Below the pieces are notes generated by a model. It saw only the letters and a program-made list of their open reading frames with translations. It was not told the origin of the DNA and did not search any database. DNA of 64,000 bases, taken from assembly GCF_014204795.1 (NCBI RefSeq), contig NZ_JACHMB010000001.1, forward strand, positions 5,468,501 to 5,532,500, written 5' to 3'. The stretch comes from Nonomuraea jabiensis. GTDB lineage: Bacteria; Actinomycetota; Actinomycetes; Streptosporangiales; Streptosporangiaceae. Shown here piece after piece: positions 41,249-49,537 of this stretch. Positions within the stretch are counted from its first letter, which is position 1. Each line of letters starts with the position of its first letter. The position numbers and the translations under genes are program-made.

Positions 41249-42658
41249 ATGTCATCCCGCCGAACCGCATCGCTGATCACGCTGGGCTGCGCCCGCAACG
41301 AGGTCGACTCCGAGGAGCTGGCCGCGCGACTTGAGGCTGCCGGTTGGCAGCTGGGCGACGACGACCCCGATGTCGTCGTCGTCAACACGTGTGGCTTCAT
41401 CGACTCGGCCAAGAAGGACTCCATCGACACGCTGCTGGCCGCCGCCGACACCGGCGCGAAGGTGGTCGCAGCGGGCTGCATGGCCGAGCGCTACGGCAAC
41501 GAGCTGGCCGAGGCGCTGCCTGAAGCCAGCGCGGTGATCTCCTTCGACGACTACACGGACATCGGTGGCCGCCTCGACGACGTGCTCGCCGGGCGGCCGC
41601 TGAAGCCCCACACGCCACGTGACCGCCGCACCCTGCTACCCATCTCGCCGGTGGATCGTGCCAGCGCGCCCAAGGCCAACATCCCCGGTCACGGCGATCT
41701 GCCCGAGGGCCTGGCGCCCGCGAGCGGCCCGCGCGTGCTGCGCAAGCGCCTCGACGAGAGCCCGGTGGCCTCGCTCAAGCTGGCCTCCGGCTGCGACCGG
41801 CGCTGCACGTTCTGCGCCATCCCGGCCTTCCGCGGCTCCTACGTCTCGCGCCGGCCCGACGAGCTGCTGGCCGAGGCCGACTGGCTGGCCCACCGCGGCG
41901 TGCGCGAGCTCGTCCTGGTCAGCGAGAACTCCACCTCCTACGGCAAGGATCTCGGCGACCTGCGGGCGCTGGAGAAGCTGCTGCCCGAGCTGGCGGCCGT
42001 CGAGGGCGTCTCCCGGGTGCGGGTCAGCTACCTGCAGCCCGCCGAGCTGCGTCCGGGGCTCATCGACGTGCTCACGGGCACCGAGGGCGTCGCCCCCTAC
42101 TTCGACCTGTCCTTCCAGCACGCCAGCGGCAGCGTGCTGCGCAGGATGCGCCGCTTCGGCGACCCTGAGCGCTTCCTGGGGCTGCTCGAGAGCATCCGCG
42201 AGCGCGCCCCCGAGGCGGGCGTGCGCTCCAACTTCATCGTGGGCTTCCCCGGCGAGACCGAGGAGGAGTTCGGCGACCTGGTGGGCTTCCTGGAGGCGGC
42301 CAGGCTCGACGTGATCGGCGTGTTCGGCTACTCCGACGAGGACGGCACGGAGGCCGCGGGGCTGCCGGGCAAGCTCGACCAGGAGGTCATCGACGAGCGC
42401 GTGCGCGTGCTCACCGAGCTGGCCGAGGAGCTGACCGCCCAGCGCGCGGAGGAGCGCATAGGCACCGAGGTCGACGTGCTGATCGACGACGACCTGGGCG
42501 ACGGGGGCTACGAGGGCCGGGCCGCCCACCAGGGGCCCGAGGTCGACGGCTCCGTCACGGTGCAGGGCATCGGCCTCGTCAGGGGGCAGATCGTGCGCGC
42601 GGTCGTGGTCGACTCCGAGGGGGTCGACCTGATCGCGCGTATCAAGGCAAGTCCATGA
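41249..42658 (+). CDS. rimO: ribosomal protein S12 methylthiotransferase RimO
   Basis: A 469-residue radical-SAM enzyme that adds a methylthio group to an Asp of ribosomal protein S12. The N-terminal UPF0004 domain has its three cluster cysteines: C14 in LGCARNEVDSEEL, C48 in VNTCGFID and C77 in AAGCMAERY. The radical-SAM triad is C182, C186 and C189 in GCDRRCTFCAIP. SFQHASG and SNFIVGFPGETEEEF follow, then a TRAM domain at the end. ATG at 41249 is preferred; GTG at 41240 is in frame. The stop overlaps pgsA by 4 bp. Confidence 0.95.
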   Translation: MSSRRTASLITLGCARNEVDSEELAARLEAAGWQLGDDDPDVVVVNTCGFIDSAKKDSIDTLLAAADTGAKVVAAGCMAERYGNELAEALPEASAVISFDDYTDIGGRLDDVLAGRPLKPHTPRDRRTLLPISPVDRASAPKANIPGHGDLPEGLAPASGPRVLRKRLDESPVASLKLASGCDRRCTFCAIPAFRGSYVSRRPDELLAEADWLAHRGVRELVLVSENSTSYGKDLGDLRALEKLLPELAAVEGVSRVRVSYLQPAELRPGLIDVLTGTEGVAPYFDLSFQHASGSVLRRMRRFGDPERFLGLLESIRERAPEAGVRSNFIVGFPGETEEEFGDLVGFLEAARLDVIGVFGYSDEDGTEAAGLPGKLDQEVIDERVRVLTELAEELTAQRAEERIGTEVDVLIDDDLGDGGYEGRAAHQGPEVDGSVTVQGIGLVRGQIVRAVVVDSEGVDLIARIKASP

Positions 42659-43227
42659 AAAGGGACGAGCGCCGCGTCGTAAGCCCGTGGAACATCGCCA
42701 ACGTCCTCACGGTTCTCCGGTTGGCGCTCGTCCCCTTCTTCGTCTTCTGTCTGTTCCTGCCGGGCACGGGCTGGCGGGTGGCCGCGCTGGCGGTCTTCGC
42801 GGTGGCCTCGATCACCGACCACCTCGACGGTGAGCTGGCCAGGCGGTACGGCCTGATCACCGACTTCGGCAAGATCGCCGACCCGATCGCCGACAAGGCG
42901 CTCACCGGCGCGGCGCTGGTGAGCCTGTCCATACTCAACGAGCTGCCCTGGTGGGTCACGATCCCGATCCTCGGCAGGGAGGTCGGCGTCACGGTCCTCA
43001 GGTTCGTGCTGCTGCGGCGCGCGGTCATCCCGGCCAGCTACGGCGGCAAGGTCAAGACCGTGCTGCAGATCGCCGCGATCGTGCTCTATCTCCTGCCGTG
43101 GGTGCCGGGGCCCGTCCGGTGGGTGGTCATGGGGGCGGCTCTGGTGGTCACCGTGGCCACCGGGGTCGACTACGTCATCAGGGCGACGCGGCTGCGCAAG
43201 GTCGCCAAGCAGGTGCGCGGGGAGTGA
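42655..43227 (+). CDS. pgsA: CDP-diacylglycerol-glycerol-3-phosphate 3-phosphatidyltransferase
   Basis: A 190-residue membrane enzyme with several hydrophobic helices that makes phosphatidylglycerophosphate, the first step to PG and cardiolipin. The CDP-alcohol phosphotransferase motif D-x2-D-G-x2-A-R-x8-G-x3-D-x3-D is complete: DHLDGELARRYGLITDFGKI then ADPIAD. The start WNIANVLTVLRLALVPFF is typical of PgsA. Translation is coupled to rimO by overlap. In actinobacteria other CDP-alcohol transferases exist; neighbourhood and motif context favour PgsA. Confidence 0.9.
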   Translation: MKRDERRVVSPWNIANVLTVLRLALVPFFVFCLFLPGTGWRVAALAVFAVASITDHLDGELARRYGLITDFGKIADPIADKALTGAALVSLSILNELPWWVTIPILGREVGVTVLRFVLLRRAVIPASYGGKVKTVLQIAAIVLYLLPWVPGPVRWVVMGAALVVTVATGVDYVIRATRLRKVAKQVRGE

Positions 43228-43230
43228 TCG

Positions 43231-43722
43231 ATGGCCGAGGTGGCCGAGGTTCTGACGATGCTGGTTGGCCGGTCCGCCACGGTGGCGGTGGCCGAGTCGC
43301 TGACCGGCGGGCTCATCGGGGCCGCCATCACGTCGGTCTCGGGGTCGTCGAAGGCGTTCCGGGGCGGGGTGATCTCGTATGCCACCGATCTCAAGCAGGA
43401 GCTGCTAGGGGTGCCGGGGGAGTTGCTGCGGCGCGAGGGGGCCGTACATCCTGAGGTGGCCGCGGCCATGGCGGCGGGGGTCGCGCGGCTGTGCGGGGCC
43501 ACGTACGGGCTGGCCGTGACGGGTGTGGCCGGTCCTGAGCCGCAGGACGGCAAGCCCGTCGGCACCGTCTACGCGGCCGTCTGCGGGCCGGGGGGCAGGA
43601 TTTGGGGGCGTGAATTGAGACTTTGCGGGTCGCGCGAACGTATCAGGGTAGAGACGGTGGACGAGGCAGTCGATCTACTGTCAGGTGTGCTGAAGGCGAA
43701 CATAGGGGAACATTCCGGGTGA
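43231..43722 (+). CDS. CinA C-terminal family protein (PncC-type nicotinamide-nucleotide amidase)
   Basis: A 163-residue stand-alone CinA amidohydrolase domain; characterised PncC proteins deamidate nicotinamide mononucleotide to nicotinate mononucleotide. Conserved blocks are TVAVAESLTGGLIGAAITSV, with the active Ser and Thr. FRGGVISYATDLKQELLGV, YGLAVTGVAGPEPQDGKPVG and VYAAV follow. ATG at 43231 follows pgsA by three bases. The N-terminal molybdopterin-like half of full CinA is absent, which is usual here. Confidence 0.9.
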   Translation: MAEVAEVLTMLVGRSATVAVAESLTGGLIGAAITSVSGSSKAFRGGVISYATDLKQELLGVPGELLRREGAVHPEVAAAMAAGVARLCGATYGLAVTGVAGPEPQDGKPVGTVYAAVCGPGGRIWGRELRLCGSRERIRVETVDEAVDLLSGVLKANIGEHSG

Positions 43723-43996
43723 TTACCGTGTTACGTCCCGAGCGAACATGCGAAGCACGGTCTGACGCGGTGTCGGTGGATACGGGTACGGTGGAGCTGT
43801 GAGTGAGGTCCGTGAGCCAACTGCAAGCACCGAGCGCCCGGCCGGCGGGCCTGATGAGTCGCGAGCGGCGGTCCAGGGGCGGTCACGCCCCATGATGACG
43901 GCGAGGAGTATGTACGAAGCTAAGAAGACCACAGTGCGGCACGATCCGATCGCGCGGGGCGTGGTGAAGTCATCCGCGCCGGGGAGGGAGCGACAG
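43723..43996 (+). promoter_or_regulatory. long leader upstream of clgR
   Basis: 274 bases separate cinA from the chosen clgR start. An in-frame GTG at 43799 would add 66 residues without conservation, so this is more likely an untranslated leader. AGCGAACATGCGAAGC at 43741-43756 resembles the GTTCGC/GCGAA-type sites bound by ClgR in other actinomycetes, hinting at autoregulation; the match is only partial. Confidence 0.35.
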
Positions 43997-44353
43997 ATGA
44001 TTCTGCTGCGTCAGCTGCTCGGCGACGTGCTGAGGCGGTTGAGGGTGCGGCAGGGACGCACGCTACGCGAGGTGTCCACCCAGGCACGTGTCTCGCTCGG
44101 CTACTTGTCCGAGGTCGAGCGCGGCCAGAAGGAGGCCTCGTCGGAGCTGCTGGCGTCCATTTGCGGTGCACTCGAAGTGCCTCTTTCGCAGGTGTTGCGT
44201 GAGGTTTCCGACCAGTTCGCGCTGGCGGAGCTCCAGGCTGCCCCTGTGCTGGCCGACGTGCCCGATCGCGAACGGCTGCCCCTTACGGAGACGGTTCCCG
44301 GGTCGATTTCCGACTCCGTGTTCCCCGAAGTCAAGGACATGGTGGCTGCCTAA
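43997..44353 (+). CDS. clgR: ClgR-like XRE regulator of Clp protease genes
   Basis: A 118-residue transcription activator. It opens MILLRQLLGDVLRRLRVRQG, then RTLREVSTQARVSLGYLSEV and ERGQKEASSELLASICGALE, which is nearly the ClgR consensus. The helix-turn-helix is residues about 20-75. ClgR activates clp protease and stress genes in Streptomyces, Corynebacterium and Mycobacterium and is itself degraded by Clp; its C-terminus here ends VAA, a degron-like pair of Ala as reported for ClgR. ATG at 43997 follows GGGGAGGGAG. The pgsA-cinA-clgR order is conserved in actinobacteria. Confidence 0.9.
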   Translation: MILLRQLLGDVLRRLRVRQGRTLREVSTQARVSLGYLSEVERGQKEASSELLASICGALEVPLSQVLREVSDQFALAELQAAPVLADVPDRERLPLTETVPGSISDSVFPEVKDMVAA

Positions 44354-45129
44354 CCCAGCTGGCAGCCAGCACACCACAGGATCAGCCGTTCCTGTGGCTG
44401 CGCCCCCATCTCCCCACGGCTGATGCGGGTGCCGCATCGGCGACAGGGCTTCCCCGCCCTGCCGTAGACCCACGTCTGGTTCGCCGGGCGGCGATCGCCT
44501 GTGGTCACCGTGCCCGCATGTCCCTTGTTCGCGTCCAGCAAGCGCTGGGCCAGTGACACGAGCCCGTGGAGATCCTTGATCTCCCCGACCTTCTTCCACG
44601 GCCAGATACCGCGCAGGAACAGGGTCTCGGCGCGATAGATCGTGCCGATCCCAGCCAGGTTGCGCTGATCGAGCAGCGCCTCCCCGATGGTCCTGTCGGG
44701 CGCCCCTCGCAGCCTTCGCACGGCCTCATCCGGGTCCCAGTCCGGGCCGAGCAGATCCGGCCCCAGGTGGCCGACCAGCCGCTCCTCCTCGCCTGTCCTG
44801 ACGAGGTCCACCATTCCCAGCCTGACCCCCACCGCCTGCCACCGCTCGTTGGCCAGGATCAGCCTGACCTGGTCGCCCGGCGCGGTCCGGCGTCCGGCCG
44901 CCATCACCTGCCAGCTCCCGTCCATGCGCAGATGGGTGTGCACGGTCAGGTCGCCTTCGACGCGGGTGAGCAGGTGCTTGCCCCTGGAGACCGTGGTGAT
45001 GACCGCACGGCCGGTCAGGTCGGCCGTGGCGTGCCTGGGGACGCGGAAGTCCGACCTGGTGAGCACCTGGCCGTCCAGCGCGCCGCGCAGCTTCGCGGCC
45101 GTGCGGTAGACGGCGTCTCCTTCGGGCAC
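44350..45129 (-). CDS. nei: Fpg/Nei-family DNA glycosylase (endonuclease VIII type)
   Basis: A 259-residue base-excision repair enzyme with AP-lyase activity. The N-terminal PEGDAVYRTAAKL gives catalytic Pro2 and Glu3; PEGD rather than PELP marks the Nei branch. K52 lies in SRGKHLL. The helix-two-turn-helix is TIGEALLDQRNLAGIGTIYR. The zinc finger is CRRCGTRISRG then LWCAGCQLG, with four Cys and the conserved Gln/Arg loop. It overlaps clgR tail to tail by 4 bp. Confidence 0.93.
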   Translation of the reverse strand: MPEGDAVYRTAAKLRGALDGQVLTRSDFRVPRHATADLTGRAVITTVSRGKHLLTRVEGDLTVHTHLRMDGSWQVMAAGRRTAPGDQVRLILANERWQAVGVRLGMVDLVRTGEEERLVGHLGPDLLGPDWDPDEAVRRLRGAPDRTIGEALLDQRNLAGIGTIYRAETLFLRGIWPWKKVGEIKDLHGLVSLAQRLLDANKGHAGTVTTGDRRPANQTWVYGRAGKPCRRCGTRISRGEMGAQPQERLILWCAGCQLG

Positions 45130-45134
45130 CCCTC

Positions 45135-45375
45135 CAGTCTAGGAACGCCCGCCCGCCCCGTGGGCGGCCACCCAGCCGTCCACCAGCGCGCACAACCGGT
45201 CCAGCGCCTCCTCCGCCCGCTCGCGCTCGCCGGTCGTGAGGAAGTCGATCTGCAGCTCGGAGCTCCACGCTGGTCAGCTCGGCAGCGCCTCGGCCTCCGG
45301 GACGCCCCGATCGCGCAGCAGGCGCACCACGAACTCCGACCGGTCCGCCGGCAGCCGGGGCACGTGCCCCATGAG
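45135..45375 (-). pseudogene. broken gene fragment, family uncertain
   Basis: The minus strand reads MGHVPRLPADRSEFVVRLLR followed by DRGVPEAEALPS and a stop; then, in another frame, SSELQIDFLTTGERERAEEA, LDRLCALVDGWVAAHGAGGR and a stop near 45140. Both pieces have normal codon usage and helical character, so a frameshifted or internally deleted small gene is likely. No family is identified. Confidence 0.45.
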
Positions 45376-45399
45376 CCGTGCTCTCGCGGGTCAGCCGGG

Positions 45400-45870
45400 C
45401 GAATCACGCTGTGGACCTTCGGGGGCTGGGAGGAACTGATCGTCTCGCCCGGCGGCGGCTACGTGGCCTCGCTCTCGGCCACCCGCTTCCGCGCGCCCGA
45501 CTTCGAGACCCTGCGGATACGCGACCGCGTCACCGGTCAGGACCGGCAGATCCGTACCGTCGACAAGTCCGCCACGCTGTTCCGCCCGAACTGGCCACCG
45601 TCATCGAGGATCGGGAACCGGACCGCGTCGTGGGCTTCGCGGTCGTGGACGTCGTCGCGGGCACCGTCAAGCTCACCGAGGTCGCCGGCGGGAGCGAGGC
45701 CAGCGGTGTCCCACGGGTGACTCGACGACGCCCACTTCCTGGCCGGCACGCCCGACGGCAAGGACACCGACGTGGTCCTCGCGGACGCCACCGGCCGCAC
45801 CGTGCGTAAGCCGGCCGCCGGGCCCAAGGCCGAGATCGACCGGGTGACGCTCTGGTTCACCCGGAAGTGA
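45400..45870 (+). pseudogene. frameshifted gene, beta-propeller-like fragment
   Basis: Three plus-strand frames carry successive coding-like pieces. First ITLWTFGGWEELIVSPGGGY and FRAPDFETLRIRDRVTGQDR; next PELATVIEDREPDRVVGFAV, VDVVAGTVKLTEVAGG; then FLAGTPDGKDTDVVLADATG and VTLWFTRK before a TGA at 45868. The pieces read as strands of a WD40/TolB-like protein. Two frameshifts break the gene and no proper start is seen. Confidence 0.55.
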
Positions 45871-46320
45871 TCAGTCCCAGGCGGCCGGGTCGGCGGCGAG
45901 CTGGCGGACCCGCTCGGGCAGCGCCCCGGAGGCGACCTGGTCGAGGGTGACCTCCTCCAGGATGGAGCGCTCGGTGGCGCGCAACGCGATCCACACCTGC
46001 TGCAACGACTCGGCGGGCCCCCGGTAGCCGACGTGCTCGGGCCGCTCGCCGCGGACGTTGGCCAACGGGCCGTCCACGGCCCTGATCACATCGGCCAGCG
46101 AGATGTCGGTGGCGGGCCTGGCCAGCACGTAGCCACCCTCGGGCCCCCGCTGCCCGCGCACGAGCCCGGCACGCCGCATCTGCAACAGGATGTTCTCCAG
46201 GTATTTGGGCGGCATGTCCTGTTCCTTGGCGAGTTCGCCCACGGTAGTCGGGCCTGCACCGGCTGCGGCGAGTTCGGCGGCGGCACGGAGGGCGTAGTCG
46301 ACACGAGCGGAAAGGCGCAT
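45871..46320 (-). CDS. Rrf2-family regulator without the Fe-S cysteines
   Basis: A 149-residue winged-helix regulator: MRLSARVDYALRAAAELAAA, then MPPKYLENILLQMRRAGLV and RGQRGPEGGYVLARPATDIS, the Rrf2 wing. IscR/NsrR/RsrR members carry three Cys in the region after residue 90; this protein contains no cysteine at all, so it cannot ligate a cluster that way and may instead resemble CymR-type members. The target is unknown; the adjacent gene to its right is a ROK regulator on the other strand. Confidence 0.9.
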   Translation of the reverse strand: MRLSARVDYALRAAAELAAAGAGPTTVGELAKEQDMPPKYLENILLQMRRAGLVRGQRGPEGGYVLARPATDISLADVIRAVDGPLANVRGERPEHVGYRGPAESLQQVWIALRATERSILEEVTLDQVASGALPERVRQLAADPAAWD

Positions 46321-46544
46321 GTTCTCGATTATCCCCCCTGGTCAACACTGGTTAGGCGCAAGCTCGTCAGAACGGGCACCCGATCCGAATGCACGCGATG
46401 GTGAGAGCGCTAAACTTCCAGCAACCTTTTCGATCGAGAACGCCGGGCGCGTGGCTTCAGCTATGGGGGTAAGCCCGGCGCGGGAGTGCCCGCCAGGGCG
46501 CGAGCGTAGATCGACGGGAATCGACTGCGGTGACGTGCCCGGCG

Positions 46545-46550
46545 TTAGTA
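46545..46550 (+). promoter_or_regulatory. possible -10 element for the ROK-A leader transcript
   Basis: TAGTAT lies about 230 bases ahead of the ROK-A start in otherwise GC-rich DNA and would place a transcript start near 46557. No convincing -35 is visible. Offered as the likely start of the structured leader described next. Confidence 0.3.
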
Positions 46551-46556
46551 TGGTGG

Positions 46557-46778
46557 ATCGTGGTCGAACACGTGAGTGATAACCAAGCTCGCGAGGGGGA
46601 CCGGGCAAGGATCTACTCACCGCTGGGAGGGCGGAGCACGCACAACTCAGACCGGGTGCGCGTGTTGGGGCGTGGAAACCCGCGAAAGCGGGGCCGGAAG
46701 GTGAATCGCCAAGCGACAGCGTCGCGACCATGCGCGTAGCCGCACGGTTGGGACGGCTGGAATCCCCCGGATTCATCC
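46557..46778 (+). ncRNA. candidate structured 5' leader of the ROK-A gene
   Basis: Three stem-loops can be drawn in a row. CACGCAC (46637-46643) pairs with GTGCGCGTG (46656-46664), with a bulge. CCCGC-GAAA-GCGGG (46679-46692) closes a GNRA tetraloop. GCGAC-AGC-GTCGC (46713-46725) is perfect. This density of short perfect helices in a leader suggests a cis-acting RNA, but no known riboswitch class was recognised and the exact 5' end is a guess. Confidence 0.35.
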
Positions 46779-48008
46779 GTGGGGAGCACTTCAAAACAGC
46801 GGTTCTATGAGACGGCGGAATTCAGCGTGGAGCGACGCCCTGGTGTGCCCAGACTGCTCAGGGAGATCAACGACCGGGCCGCGCTGGACCTGTTGCTCGC
46901 CACAGGCCCCATGACCCGTGGCCAGATCGGCGATCTGACCGGCCTGTCCAAGGTCACGGCCTCGCAGACGCTGGCCAGGCTGGAGGAGCGCGGCCTGGTC
47001 GAGGTGGTCGGCACCCAGGCCGGCGGGCGGGGGCCCAACGCGGCCCTCTACTCCGTGATCCCCTCCAGCGCGTACGTGGCCGGCCTCGAGGTCGGCCCCG
47101 AGCTGATCTCCACCGCGGTGGCCGACATCCACGGCCACACGATCGCCGAGGTCACGGTCGACCCCGGCGGCCACGACGACCCCGTCTCGGTGGTCCACGG
47201 CGCGATCGTCAAGGCCTGCCGCAGCGCCAAGATCAGCCTCTCCAAGCTGCGCGGCGTCGTGATCGGCACCCCCGGTGTGGTCGACCCGCGCAGCGGCGAC
47301 GTGCGCTTCTCGTTCGACCTGCCGGGCTGGCACGAGGGCATCCACGAGGCCCTGGCCGGCGACCTGCGGCGCGAGGTCACCATCGAGAACGACGTCAACC
47401 TCGCCGCCATCGCCGAGCGAGCCGACGGGGCGGCCAAGGGGCTCGACGACTTCGTCCTGCTGTGGTCCAGCCGCGGCCTGGGCCTGGCGATCATGCTGGG
47501 CGGCAAGCTGCACCGGGGCCGCTCCGGCAGCGCCGGCGAGATCGGCTACCTGCCGGTGCCCGGCGTCCCGCTGCCCGAGGACATCCGCACCGAGCCGGGG
47601 CGGCTGCCCTCGCTGGCGGGCGGCCTGCAGTCGCTGGTCAGCGCCGAGGCGGTGGCGGAGCTGGCCCAGACGTACGGGTTCGCGGCCGACAGCGCGGGCG
47701 AGTGCGTCAAGGTCGCCATGGCGGCGGGCGCCGCGGGCGAGCCGCTGCTCGACGAGATCGCCAACCGGCTCGCCCTGGGCGTCGCCGCCGTGTGCGTGAT
47801 CCTGGACCCCGGCCTGGTCGTGCTGGCCGGGGAGATCGGCCATGCCGGCGGACCCGCGCTCACGTCCCGGGTGGAGGAGGCCGTGGCCCGGATCTGCCCG
47901 GTGCGCCCGCAGGTCGTCACGACGAAGGTGACCGAGGCCAATCCCGTGCTGCGCGGCGCCGTGCTGGCCGCCCTCGACCAGGCCCGCGAGGAACTGCTGG
48001 CGCCTTAG
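46779..48008 (+). CDS. ROK-family transcriptional regulator A
   Basis: A 409-residue ROK repressor. Residues about 28-90 form a MarR-like winged helix (RAALDLLLATGPMTRGQIGD, then LTGLSKVTASQTLARLEERG). The ROK sugar-kinase fold follows (VAGLEVGPELISTAVADIHG, VVIGTPGVVDPRSG, IENDVNLAAIAER, GSAGEIGYLPVPG). The ROK Cys/His zinc motif is absent. GTG at 46779 or a GTG at 46830 could start it; the ribosome site is weak in both cases. It is paralogous to the ROK gene at 52865; the two enclose a GH3 enzyme and an ABC importer. Confidence 0.88.
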   Translation: MGSTSKQRFYETAEFSVERRPGVPRLLREINDRAALDLLLATGPMTRGQIGDLTGLSKVTASQTLARLEERGLVEVVGTQAGGRGPNAALYSVIPSSAYVAGLEVGPELISTAVADIHGHTIAEVTVDPGGHDDPVSVVHGAIVKACRSAKISLSKLRGVVIGTPGVVDPRSGDVRFSFDLPGWHEGIHEALAGDLRREVTIENDVNLAAIAERADGAAKGLDDFVLLWSSRGLGLAIMLGGKLHRGRSGSAGEIGYLPVPGVPLPEDIRTEPGRLPSLAGGLQSLVSAEAVAELAQTYGFAADSAGECVKVAMAAGAAGEPLLDEIANRLALGVAAVCVILDPGLVVLAGEIGHAGGPALTSRVEEAVARICPVRPQVVTTKVTEANPVLRGAVLAALDQAREELLAP

Positions 48009-48019
48009 CCCGCGAGAGG

Positions 48020-49459
48020 CTACGCGGTGAGCAGTTCGATCGCGGCCTGGGCGTTGGCCCGGGCGGCCCCGTACGTGGCGATGTAGGCGGCGCTGTCGGG
48101 GCGCCACACGGGCAGCCCCATCTCGATCACCGTCGCGTCCGGGCGGGCCGCCACCAGCGCGGAGACCAGTTCCTGGCTCGCCTGGTGGCGGTGCGCGTCC
48201 TTGACCACCACGACCAGGGACCGGTTCACGGCCTTGGCCAGCAGGGCAGGGACGTCGGCGGCCGCGGGCTTGACCCGGACGATCTCCGCGTCCGGCAGCC
48301 ACGGGCCCACGCCCCACGGCACGTCGCCCACGGCGATCGTCGGCGGGGTGTCCACCTCGATCACCAGGGGCTCGACCAGGGGCTCCGCGGCTCCGGTCAG
48401 CCGCACGGCGCGGCGCGCGGCGTGCAGGCCGACCACGTTCTGCTCGGCGGCGACGGACGCGGGCGCACCGAACCAGGTCCGCAGCGCCGCCACCCGCGCC
48501 GCCGCCTCCTCCAGCCGGGAGAGCGGCAGGCGCCCCTCGCGCACCGCGGAGACGATCTCCGCGATGATGGCCTGGACGTCGTCGTAGGTCGGCAGCGGCC
48601 CGAGGCACAGCAGGTCGGCCCCGGCCGCGAGGGTCAGTACCGCGCCGCCGGCCAGGCCCACGCTCCTGGTGATCGCCCGCATGTCGAGCGCGTCGGTGAT
48701 GACCACGCCGTCGTAGCCGAGCTCGCCCCTCAGGAGCCCGGTGAGCGCGGCGCTGGACAGCGTGGCGGGCGTCTCGCCCGTCACCGCCGGCACCGCGACG
48801 TGCGCGGTCATCACCGACCTGGCCCCCGCGCCGACCGCCGCGCGGAACGGGGCCAGCTCCCGCTCCCGCAGCACGTCCAGGTCCACGTCCACGACGGGGA
48901 TGGCCAGGTGGGAGTCCACCCGGGTCGCGCCGTGGCCGGGGAAGTGCTTGACGCAGGCGGCCACGTTCACCGACTGCAGGCCCTCCACTGCCGCCACCGT
49001 GTGCCTGGCGACCAGCTTCGCGTCGGCCCCGAACGACCTGGTGCCGATCACCGGGTTGTCGGCCTCGGTGTTGACGTCGGCGCTGGGCGCCATGTCCAGG
49101 TTGATGCCGCAGGCGGCCAGCTCCGAGCCGATCGCGCGGTAGACCCGGCGGGTCAGCTCGACGTCGTCCACCGCGCCCAGCGCCGCGTTCCCCGGGTACG
49201 GGCTGCCGACGTGGTACGCCAGCCGCGTCACGTCGCCGCCCTCCTCGTCCAGCGAGATGACGGGCTCACCGGCGCCCCGCAGCGCGGCCGTCAGCTCGCT
49301 CACCTGGCCGGGATCGGCCACGTTGAAGCCGAAGAGCGTGACGCCGCCCAGGCCCTGCTCCAGCTCGCGCAGCACCCATTCGGGCGCCACGGTGCCCTGG
49401 AAGGCGACGAGCAGCGTGCCGGCCGCGAGACGGCGCAGCCCCCGATCACTCTGACTCAT
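48020..49459 (-). CDS. glycoside hydrolase family 3, beta-N-acetylhexosaminidase type
   Basis: A 479-residue GH3 enzyme without a signal peptide, so cytoplasmic. The TIM barrel contains LDMAPSADVNTEADNPVIGT, ACVKHFPGHGATRVDSHLAI, with the KHFPGHG and D-SH elements of the His/Asp dyad seen in NagZ-type enzymes, and the nucleophile Asp in VVITDALDM. A second domain (about 330-479) follows, longer than minimal NagZ. ATG at 49459 has GAAGAGGAG. It lies downstream of the sugar importer and probably cleaves imported N-acetylhexosamine disaccharides or muropeptide sugars. Confidence 0.88.
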   Translation of the reverse strand: MSQSDRGLRRLAAGTLLVAFQGTVAPEWVLRELEQGLGGVTLFGFNVADPGQVSELTAALRGAGEPVISLDEEGGDVTRLAYHVGSPYPGNAALGAVDDVELTRRVYRAIGSELAACGINLDMAPSADVNTEADNPVIGTRSFGADAKLVARHTVAAVEGLQSVNVAACVKHFPGHGATRVDSHLAIPVVDVDLDVLRERELAPFRAAVGAGARSVMTAHVAVPAVTGETPATLSSAALTGLLRGELGYDGVVITDALDMRAITRSVGLAGGAVLTLAAGADLLCLGPLPTYDDVQAIIAEIVSAVREGRLPLSRLEEAAARVAALRTWFGAPASVAAEQNVVGLHAARRAVRLTGAAEPLVEPLVIEVDTPPTIAVGDVPWGVGPWLPDAEIVRVKPAAADVPALLAKAVNRSLVVVVKDAHRHQASQELVSALVAARPDATVIEMGLPVWRPDSAAYIATYGAARANAQAAIELLTA

Positions 49460-49537
49460 GGCTCCTCTTCGGAATTCAGGCCCAAAAGATGGGCCCAATG
49501 ATGGGCAGGGTCGAACAAGGCGTTCGCCCTGCGGAGG

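Noticed and set aside
46557..46778. Known riboswitch, tmRNA, RNase P or SRP RNA
   Set aside because: None of the conserved sequence boxes of those RNAs was recognised; it is listed only as a structured-leader candidate.
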